Origin: Peptoniphilus_A harei_B
GTDB taxonomy: Bacteria; Bacillota; Clostridia; Tissierellales; Peptoniphilaceae
Length of the DNA stretch: 37,209 nt
Direction: 5' to 3'
Assembly: GCA_032560695.1 (NCBI GenBank)
Contig: JAWGHR010000013.1
Location: 1 to 37,209, forward strand
Shown here: positions 31,241 through 37,209 of the stretch, in pieces
How the letters are laid out: each line of letters opens with the position of its first letter
Position numbering within the stretch: the stretch's first letter is position 1
Made by a program: the position numbers and the translations under genes
The notes under the pieces: generated by a model
The model's database searches: none
The model's input: the letters and a program-made list of their open reading frames with translations, nothing else
What the model was told of the DNA's origin: nothing

Positions 31241-32746
31241 ATGAAAGAAATTTATGGAACACTTGTCGACATCAGAAGAAGAGTTTTTGCTGAAGTTGCA
31301 AGAATTGCCTATAATGATTTAGATATCTCTGCCCTAGAAGAATCCAGCTACAAGATTGTGCCTGGCGAAGTGGCGAGATATAGAAGTGATATCTTTAGAG
31401 AAAGGGCAGTTGTCGACGAAAGACTTAGACTAGCAATGGGGCTAGATGTTAGAGAGATTGGCGTATTTAAAAATGTGACTGACGGTTTTGACAAGGTTGA
31501 TATTGATACAAATGCTTACGAGAAACCACTAATAAATGTTATAAAGTTTGGTTGCGAAGCTTGTCCAACTAAGGCTTATTATACAACAGATAACTGCAGG
31601 AAATGTCTTGCACATCCTTGTATAAATGTTTGTCCTGTAAATGCCATTTCTATGGGTAAAGATAGAACTATTATTGATAAAGATAAATGTGTTAAGTGTG
31701 GAAGATGTAAAGAAGCATGTCCATATTCAGCAATTGTAAAGTACGAGAGACCATGTGCCGCTGCTTGTGGGGTTGATGCCATTTCGTCAGACGAATTTGG
31801 TAGAGCAGAGATAGATCATGATAAGTGCGTAGCTTGTGGAAGATGTATAGCAGAATGTCCTTTCGGAGCAATCTCAGATAAGACACAAATCTTCCAGCTG
31901 ATAAAGGCAATAAAATCAGGCAAGAAAGTTTATGGAGCCATAGCGCCATCCTACATAGGACAATTTGGTGCCAACACAAGTGCAAAACAAATAATAGAAG
32001 CAATAAAACAACTTGGCTTTGAAGATGTGCTTGAAGTTGCCCTTGGAGCAGATCTTACAACACTTCACGAAGCAAAAGAATACCTAGAAAGAGTGCCAGA
32101 AGACATTCCATTTATGGGTACAAGCTGTTGCTTCTCATGGACACTCATGATAAGAAATGAATTCCCAGAATTCTTTGAACAAGTATCAGACTCAGGCTCA
32201 CCAATGAGATACACTGCTAACCACATAAAGGCCAAGGATCCAGATGCAGTAGTAGTATTTATAGGACCTTGTACATCAAAGAAGCTTGAAGCCCTAGATA
32301 CAAAGGTAAAATCAGACGTAGATTTTGTAATAACTTTTGAAGAACTAATGGGAATGTTCGTAGCAAAGAACATAGAACCATCTGAAATAGAAGTAGAAGA
32401 AAGTGTAGATGACGGATCTGCCCTTGGTAGAGGTTACCCAATAGCAGGTGGCGTTGCCGAGTCTGTAAAGGTGGTGGCAGAAAAACTTGCACCAGAAAAA
32501 GACATTCACATTCAAGGTGCTCATACATTATCAGAATGTAAGAAGATGTTAAAAATCGCAAAGGCAGGCAAGCTTGATGGCTACCTACTAGAAGGTATGG
32601 CATGCCCTGGTGGATGTGTAGCAGGTGTGGGAACAATAGCTTCTGTTAACAGAGTTAAGAAACAGATTGAAAAGTTCAAGAAAGAGTCAGCTTACCCTAC
32701 TCCACTTGAAAATATCCACATCGAAAAAGAAAGAGAAAGTATTTAA
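31241..32746 (+). CDS. [FeFe] hydrogenase, group B-like monomeric type
   Basis: A 501-residue iron hydrogenase interconverting protons and H2. The N-terminal ferredoxin region (about 100-215) has several Cys-rich [4Fe-4S] motifs including CVKCGRCKEACP and CVACGRCIAECP. The H-cluster motifs are L1 TSCCFSW (C297 ligand, C296 proton-relay Cys), L2 GPCTSKK (C344) and L3 EGMACPGGCVAGVG (C455, C459). L2 begins GPC and L3 EGMAC, unlike MPC and EVMAC of the well-studied group A enzymes; this fits group B, whose physiological role is poorly defined. Maturases HydEFG are not in the window. Forms an operon with the small ferredoxin, divergent from a Crp/Fnr regulator. No terminator follows; the rplM promoter starts 18 bases later. 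Confidence 0.92.
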   Translation: MKEIYGTLVDIRRRVFAEVARIAYNDLDISALEESSYKIVPGEVARYRSDIFRERAVVDERLRLAMGLDVREIGVFKNVTDGFDKVDIDTNAYEKPLINVIKFGCEACPTKAYYTTDNCRKCLAHPCINVCPVNAISMGKDRTIIDKDKCVKCGRCKEACPYSAIVKYERPCAAACGVDAISSDEFGRAEIDHDKCVACGRCIAECPFGAISDKTQIFQLIKAIKSGKKVYGAIAPSYIGQFGANTSAKQIIEAIKQLGFEDVLEVALGADLTTLHEAKEYLERVPEDIPFMGTSCCFSWTLMIRNEFPEFFEQVSDSGSPMRYTANHIKAKDPDAVVVFIGPCTSKKLEALDTKVKSDVDFVITFEELMGMFVAKNIEPSEIEVEESVDDGSALGRGYPIAGGVAESVKVVAEKLAPEKDIHIQGAHTLSECKKMLKIAKAGKLDGYLLEGMACPGGCVAGVGTIASVNRVKKQIEKFKKESAYPTPLENIHIEKERESI

Positions 32747-32764
32747 GAAAAATCCCCATAAATA

Positions 32765-32793
32765 TTGACAAGTTAGACTTTATAGTCTAAAAT
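32765..32793 (+). promoter_or_regulatory. Promoter of rplM-rpsI
   Basis: TTGACA (32765-32770), 17-base spacer, TAAAAT (32788-32793). Confidence 0.8.
32773..32790 (+). promoter_or_regulatory. Perfect palindrome inside the rplM promoter spacer
   Basis: TTAGACTTTATAGTCTAA: 7-bp arms with TTAT centre, running into the -10. Possible operator. Confidence 0.45.
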
Positions 32794-32802
32794 ATGTGTC
32801 AT

Positions 32803-32832
32803 GTTTAAAAAGCCCCGGAATAATTTTTAAAC
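32803..32832 (+). promoter_or_regulatory. rplM leader hairpin (candidate L13 autoregulatory leader)
   Basis: GTTTAAAAA (32803-32811) pairs perfectly with TTTTTAAAC (32824-32832) around the 12-base loop GCCCCGGAATAA, 5 bases before the Shine-Dalgarno. The position fits the L13 leader RNA known upstream of rplM in Firmicutes; I could not check the Rfam consensus. Confidence 0.5.
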
Positions 32833-32851
32833 TATTTAGGAGGAAAATTCA

Positions 32852-33280
32852 TTGAAAAGCTACATGGCTAAAGCAAATGAAATTGAAAGAAAATGGTATG
32901 TTATCGATGCCGAAGGTAAAGTCCTTGGTAGATTAGCATCAGAAATTGCAAGTGTTTTAAGAGGAAAGAGAAAACCTATCTTTACACCACATGTGGACTG
33001 TGGAGACTTTGTTATTGTAATCAACGCTGACAAGGTTGTATTGACAGGCAACAAACTAAACCAAAAAATTCACGCATATCACACTGGATACCCAGGTGGA
33101 AGAAGAGAAGTTGTATACGCTGAAATGATGGAAAAGAGACCAGAAAAAGTTATCGAACTAGCAGTTAAGGGAATGCTTCCTAAGAACAGACTAGGTAGAA
33201 AGATGATCAAAAAACTTAAAGTTTACACTGGTAACGAACATCCACACGCAGCACAAGCACCTGAAGTTTATGAATTTTAA
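32852..33280 (+). CDS. rplM: 50S ribosomal protein L13
   Basis: A 142-residue L13, an early-assembly protein of the large subunit. Signatures: RKWYVIDAEGKVLGRLAS, GDFVIVINADKVVLTGNK, and VKGMLPKNRLGRKM followed by LKVYTGNEHPH. The start is TTG 32852: AGGAGG (32838-32843) is 8 bases upstream, and the N terminus MKSYMAK aligns with the usual MKTFTAK, whereas the internal ATG 12 bases later would be too far from the ribosome site. Operon with rpsI. Confidence 0.97.
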   Translation: MKSYMAKANEIERKWYVIDAEGKVLGRLASEIASVLRGKRKPIFTPHVDCGDFVIVINADKVVLTGNKLNQKIHAYHTGYPGGRREVVYAEMMEKRPEKVIELAVKGMLPKNRLGRKMIKKLKVYTGNEHPHAAQAPEVYEF

Positions 33281-33292
33281 TTGGAGGTAAGA

Positions 33293-33685
33293 ATGGAAAC
33301 TATACAATACAGAGGTACTGGAAGAAGAAAAAAATCCATCGCCCAAGTTAGACTTCTACCTGGCAATGGAAAATTTATTATCAACGGTAAAGATATCGAA
33401 GAATACTTTAACTTTGAAACACTAAGAACAGTTGCAAAAGAACCACTAGAACTTACAGAAACAGAAGCATCATTCGATGTAATCGTAAAAGTAATCGGTG
33501 GAGGATACTCAGGACAAGCAGGAGCTGTTAGACACGGCGTTGCTAGAGCTCTACTAGAAGTAGATCCTGAATACAGATCAGTTCTTAAAAAAGCAGGATA
33601 TCTAACAAGAGATCCAAGAATGAAGGAAAGAAAGAAATACGGTCTTAAAAAGGCTAGAAAATCTCCTCAATTCTCAAAGAGATAA
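33293..33685 (+). CDS. rpsI: 30S ribosomal protein S9
   Basis: A 130-residue S9: YRGTGRRKKSIAQVRLLPGN at the start, GGGYSGQAGAVRHGVARAL in the middle, and the C-terminal KYGLKKARKSPQFSKR that reaches the P-site tRNA. GGAGGT (33283-33288) fixes ATG 33293. Standard rplM-rpsI pair. Confidence 0.97.
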   Translation: METIQYRGTGRRKKSIAQVRLLPGNGKFIINGKDIEEYFNFETLRTVAKEPLELTETEASFDVIVKVIGGGYSGQAGAVRHGVARALLEVDPEYRSVLKKAGYLTRDPRMKERKKYGLKKARKSPQFSKR

Positions 33686-33703
33686 TTTTATATCATTTAT
33701 ACA

Positions 33704-33728
33704 AGAGCTCTGGAAACAGGGCTCTTTT
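33704..33728 (+). terminator. Terminator after rpsI
   Basis: AGAGCTCTG, GAAA tetraloop, CAGGGCTCT (one G-T pair), then TTT. Confidence 0.75.
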
Positions 33729-33773
33729 GCTTGACCTAACCCAGTTTGCCAAACAAAATGGGTTAGGTCAAGC
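33729..33773. repeat. Perfect 15-bp inverted repeat with nested small hairpin
   Basis: Arms GCTTGACCTAACCCA (33729-33743) and TGGGTTAGGTCAAGC (33759-33773) are perfectly complementary. The 15-base loop contains GTTTGCCAAAC, itself a 4-bp hairpin. No T run follows the right arm. Confidence 0.85.
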
Positions 33774-33780
33774 ATATATT

Positions 33781-33805
33781 AATCTGCCTTAGAGCAGATT
33801 TTTTT
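33781..33805 (+). terminator. Second terminator downstream of rpsI
   Basis: AATCTGC, loop CTTAGA, GCAGATT, then TTTTT. Confidence 0.85.
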
Positions 33806-33830
33806 ATGGAAATTTTTATTTTGGAGATTT

Positions 33831-34064
33831 ATAAAGTCATAAAAAGCTGTGAGTTATTAAAAAATTATAAAGTTATAACAAATTATAAAGCTATGGGAAA
33901 TTAGAAGCACATTAAAAATAATAAAGCCATGGGATAACAGAAACACATTAAAAATTATAAAGTCATAAGATATTGAGAAGTTGTGAGAACTTATAAAGTC
34001 GTGGCAAAGTATGGGTCTGTGACGGAATATAAAGTCATAAATTATACACTAATTAAGAAAACAA
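33831..34064 (+). repeat. 36-bp intergenic tandem repeat, array R3 (about six and a half units)
   Basis: Units start at 33831, 33867, 33885 (after an 18-base half unit), 33921, 33957, 33993 and 34029. Cores: ATAAAGTCATAAAA, ATAAAGTTATAACA, ATAAAGCTATGGGA, ATAAAGCCATGGGA, ATAAAGTCATAAGA, ATAAAGTCGTGGCA, ATAAAGTCATAAAT. This is the best-conserved copy of the core, with an almost invariant first half and a variable second half. Confidence 0.85.
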
Positions 34065-34105
34065 TACCACAAGCTATATATAGAGGATAAACTAGACTTA
34101 AAAGC

Positions 34106-34134
34106 TTGAAAAAAAGAATTCTATTATATACAAT
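34106..34134 (+). promoter_or_regulatory. Promoter of the C-terminal-window adhesin gene
   Basis: TTGAAA (34106-34111), 17-base spacer, TACAAT (34129-34134). Confidence 0.6.
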
Positions 34135-34206
34135 TAAGCTTATAGAAAGACTTTATATAAAAATAGTAAGGATAAGCGATAGTCTTAGATAGAAGGAGAA
34201 ACAATT

Positions 34207-37200
34207 ATGAAGTATGAAATTAAGAAAAAAATAATAAAGCCCTTGTGTATTTATTCCTTGGCATTTTCCATGCTCCTACCAAGTTTAACTGGAGTAGTGG
34301 AAGCAGCTTCTGATATGAAAGTATCAAACACTGAAAAATTAGTAGCTAGCGAAAAAGCAAAGACTGAAGAAAATAAAAAAGAAGTCCGAGAAGATAAGGC
34401 AGAAGTAAAAGAAGTTAAAAAAGAAGTTAAAGAAACAAAATCAGAAGTCAAAGAAGAAAAGACTAAGGAAGAGCTTGAAGACATCTTGACAGAAGATGAA
34501 ATTCAAGAAATTAGGAATAGAGCAAATAATTTAGAAAATGATTACTTCTTTAATGGTAATATGGTTGAAGAATTAAAGGCAGAACTTAGAAAGGCAAAAG
34601 CCGATTCTTTAATAAACTACCAAGAAGCTAAATCCCGTCTTATTAATGAAGCTATCCTTAAAAATGCCCCAAGACAAAAAGCCCCAGGGGAAACTAGGGC
34701 AATAACTGTATTTCAAATTAAAGATGGTGACAAATTAGAGTCAGGAATGACAGAAATCACCGTTAAGGGTCGTGGCTGGGTGAAAGAACAAACTATAGAA
34801 GTCCTTGTCAATAATGCTGTAAAAGGATCATATAAATGGACCAAAAATCCAAACAAAAATTATCAAACAATAAAATTATCAGAAGCCCTAAAGGAGAATG
34901 ATAAAGTAAAGGCTATTTTAAAAAGCAGAGATGGTAGCACAATACTTGCTCAGACTCAAGAATACATTGCAAAAAAGGGACAGCCTAAATTAGCTGAACA
35001 GCACAAGGATAAACTTAAAATGCCAACAGGTGAAATTTGGATAGAACAAACTTCATCCAATCTAGTTAATGATGATGAACAAGCAGAAGCTGTTGAAATG
35101 TTGAAAGATGCAAACACTGCAATAGCTGGTGATATTAAATTAGTTAAGTTTTCTATTGATGGTACTGATCATGCTTATTATGAAATAACTTATACTGATG
35201 GATCAACCTCCGGAAAAATTGAAGCTACGGACCTAAAAATCAAAACAATAACGGAAACATCTGCTACTCCGACAATAGAAAAAGTCAAGGTAACAGACGG
35301 ACAGATTATCGTTACACTTGAAAAAGAGGTTGCCCCAGGTACGAAATTTTATTTTGTCAAAAATTTTACGGATGGAGAGGACAAGAATTTTTGCGAAAAT
35401 GGAAGCTGTAAAGTGGTCAAATCTACCTCGCAAGATATGTCTCAAGCAGTATCTGTGGATGGCACAAAAGTTACTTTCCAAATCAGTGCTGCTGATGATT
35501 TAGAACTTGGAAGAGAGTTCGGTATCGTTGTAAAAGAACCCCATAAATTCCGTTCTTGCGCGAAGTCTGAGCCGGTAGTAACAATCCCCGACAAAGTTTC
35601 CGTGAGAGATCCTCACAAATTAACGGATGACGATAAAAAAGCGATTGATAAAGCTATTAGAGATGCCAATACGGTAAATGGTAAGTCTAAACTACCTGAC
35701 TCGTTAGAAGGCATGTATTACCAGGCATTCATTGATTTTGACAAAGACGGCAACGCAAGGATTATAAACCCTAATAATGTAGAAGGTGATTGGGACTGGA
35801 GCAGTGATGATGGGATATTTGTTCCGAAAAAAAATGATGATGGAACTTATATAGTAAAAGATGAATCTCAAGTAATTAAAATTCCAGCCAAAGACCTTCT
35901 AAAAAACATTAAACCAAAAGCACCAACACTTGCATTAAGTGAAGATAAGAAAAGCATCACAATCACCCCAAATGAAAAAGATACAGATGCTAATAGTATT
36001 TCTGTATCTTACACAGGAAAAGATGGTAAAACAAAAACAACTACAGCAACAAAAGATGAAAATGACACTTGGTCAATCTCTGAAGGCGAAGGTTCCGTCG
36101 ATCAAAATGGTGTTATAACTCTTCCTAAAGATAAGGTAAAAGGCGGAACAGATGTAACTGCTACTGTAACGGACAAGGGCGGTATTGCAGATGACGATAC
36201 AACACCACTTACATCAGAAGAAGGAACTTTGTCTATAGAAATGACTAAAGCTGAAAAAGTTGAAGCCCTAGGTGGTATTGACCCAGTTGTTATGAAGAAA
36301 TGGGTTGGAGATACAGTTGATTGGAAAGACGGCGTAAAAGCAAGTGATTCAGCAACAGAAGAAAATAAAGCTAAAATAAATGAACTTCTAGAAGAGGTAA
36401 AAACAACTTTTGAAGATGCTACAAGAGACACAAGTGCTGAAGGAGATTTTACTGGGACTATTAAAGTATCATTTGATGACGGATCTTCCGTTGAGGTAAA
36501 AAATCAAAAGCTATACGTTAGTAACCATGTAACTAGCATGAATAGAAAAGACAAGGTTCCAACAGATGCAATTGAAGTTGAATTCAAATTAGGCGAAGGA
36601 ACAAAAGTCGACAACACAGATGGAAGTTCAATTACTGGACCTAATTCATATCAAAAATATAAGGTTAAATCAAATACAAACCTGAAAGAATATAAGATTC
36701 CAGTTATTAACACGTCAGTTGTTGACTCAATAAAAGTTACTCCACAAGAAGGATATATAGAGCCAGTATGGAGAGACAGCAAGAACGGCACGAACTTCGT
36801 AGCTACTGCTGATAACAATGTCTTCACAGCAACAGCAACAAAAACATTTAAAGTAACTGTGAAGCCGAATGGTGGAACTGGAGAAGAAAAAGTTGAAATC
36901 AAGAAAAAAGACGAAACTTATACGCTTCCAGCAGGAAATACATTTACTCCACCAGAAAACCAAGAGTTTGCAGGATGGTTGGTAGGTGATGCAACAACAA
37001 CTACAGAACCTGGAAAAGAAATAACTATTACCGGCGATACTGTAATAAAAGCATCATGGAAGCCAATAATGGTAGATGTAAGCTTCGATAAAGGCGAAGG
37101 AAGTGGAAGCAAAGATAAAGCGACTGTAGCCAAGGGAAGCGAATACACATTACCAGACAGCGAAGGCTTTACTCCACCAGAAAACAAAGAATTTGCAGGC

Positions 37201-37209
37201 TGGGAAGTA
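34207..37209 (+). CDS. Large secreted adhesin, 3' end beyond the window (first 1001 codons)
   Basis: The frame is open from ATG 34207 to the window edge; AAGGAG (34193-34198) precedes it. Signal peptide about 1-34 (CIYSLAFSMLLPSLTGVVEA). Residues ~45-100 are Lys/Glu-rich with heptad-like EVKKEVKETKSEVKEEK, probably coiled coil. Ig-like or related beta modules follow, including an LTDDDKKAIDKAIRDAN helical segment (~475-490) typical of surface proteins in this bacterial group. The last part holds InlB-type repeats (about 878-960 and 961 onward; FTPPENQEFAGW and FTPPENKEFAGW). The anchor is outside the window. Around 35220-35740 codon use shifts (more ACG, TCG, CCG, GCG, GTC) and Cys residues appear (FCENGSCK, RSCAK), suggesting a module acquired by recombination. 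Confidence 0.85.
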   Translation, partial: MKYEIKKKIIKPLCIYSLAFSMLLPSLTGVVEAASDMKVSNTEKLVASEKAKTEENKKEVREDKAEVKEVKKEVKETKSEVKEEKTKEELEDILTEDEIQEIRNRANNLENDYFFNGNMVEELKAELRKAKADSLINYQEAKSRLINEAILKNAPRQKAPGETRAITVFQIKDGDKLESGMTEITVKGRGWVKEQTIEVLVNNAVKGSYKWTKNPNKNYQTIKLSEALKENDKVKAILKSRDGSTILAQTQEYIAKKGQPKLAEQHKDKLKMPTGEIWIEQTSSNLVNDDEQAEAVEMLKDANTAIAGDIKLVKFSIDGTDHAYYEITYTDGSTSGKIEATDLKIKTITETSATPTIEKVKVTDGQIIVTLEKEVAPGTKFYFVKNFTDGEDKNFCENGSCKVVKSTSQDMSQAVSVDGTKVTFQISAADDLELGREFGIVVKEPHKFRSCAKSEPVVTIPDKVSVRDPHKLTDDDKKAIDKAIRDANTVNGKSKLPDSLEGMYYQAFIDFDKDGNARIINPNNVEGDWDWSSDDGIFVPKKNDDGTYIVKDESQVIKIPAKDLLKNIKPKAPTLALSEDKKSITITPNEKDTDANSISVSYTGKDGKTKTTTATKDENDTWSISEGEGSVDQNGVITLPKDKVKGGTDVTATVTDKGGIADDDTTPLTSEEGTLSIEMTKAEKVEALGGIDPVVMKKWVGDTVDWKDGVKASDSATEENKAKINELLEEVKTTFEDATRDTSAEGDFTGTIKVSFDDGSSVEVKNQKLYVSNHVTSMNRKDKVPTDAIEVEFKLGEGTKVDNTDGSSITGPNSYQKYKVKSNTNLKEYKIPVINTSVVDSIKVTPQEGYIEPVWRDSKNGTNFVATADNNVFTATATKTFKVTVKPNGGTGEEKVEIKKKDETYTLPAGNTFTPPENQEFAGWLVGDATTTTEPGKEITITGDTVIKASWKPIMVDVSFDKGEGSGSKDKATVAKGSEYTLPDSEGFTPPENKEFAGWEV

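Larger units (their letters stand above)
33686..34206 (+). other. 521-base intergenic region: two terminators, inverted repeat, repeat array R3, adhesin promoter
   Basis: No gene seen. The parts are listed individually; between the array's end (~34064) and the promoter at 34106 nothing else is recognised. Confidence 0.7.

Noticed and set aside
32747..32764. Terminator between hydrogenase and rplM
   Set aside because: No stem-loop fits in the gap; read-through into rplM is possible.

Overview
The window is AT-rich DNA from a low-GC Gram-positive anaerobe. The gene content fits an anaerobic coccus of the Peptoniphilaceae, and an Anaerococcus-like organism is my best guess: a butyryl-CoA dehydrogenase/ETF operon, a group-B-like [FeFe] hydrogenase, a superoxide reductase, and large surface proteins with G5, InlB-type and SLH modules. 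The genus is inferred from gene content and protein style, not from a marker gene comparison.

Layout. 1-700: the 3' end of tuf with its terminator, then ridA on the minus strand. 700-5400: a heterodimeric ABC exporter (one half with a degenerate ATPase site) co-transcribed with a YqhD-like iron alcohol dehydrogenase. 5580-8025: a NitT/TauT-type ABC importer (permease, ATPase, lipoprotein). 8176-10980: superoxide reductase (minus), a THUMP rRNA methyltransferase and a PAS-SpoIIE phosphatase. 11126-13630: a secreted SLH protein with a very tyrosine-rich centre. 13859-15542: a TetR regulator and a DUF2871-type membrane protein (minus), with a clear promoter and palindromic operator. 15904-21322: universal stress protein, bcd-etfB-etfA behind a candidate Rex site, and ilvE. 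21779-27927: a 1988-residue G5-repeat adhesin behind a possible attenuator. 27946-30242: apbE, a small membrane protein and a PgpA-family gene. 30191-32746: a Crp/Fnr regulator divergent from a thioredoxin-like ferredoxin and an [FeFe] hydrogenase. 32765-33805: rplM-rpsI with a leader hairpin. 34106-end: the first 1001 codons of another large secreted adhesin.

How it fits together. Energy metabolism is fermentative and redox-centred: Bcd-EtfAB for butyrate formation, hydrogenase plus ferredoxin for electron disposal, an alcohol/aldehyde dehydrogenase, and superoxide reductase for oxygen defence. Three large surface proteins with different architectures (SLH, sortase-type, and an unfinished InlB-repeat adhesin) indicate a host-associated surface.

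The most unexplained structure is non-coding. Five intergenic regions carry decayed tandem arrays of one 36-bp unit, all in the same orientation, with spacing kept at exactly 36 bp over many units although the sequence has diverged. They have no spacers and no open frame, and match no element I know.
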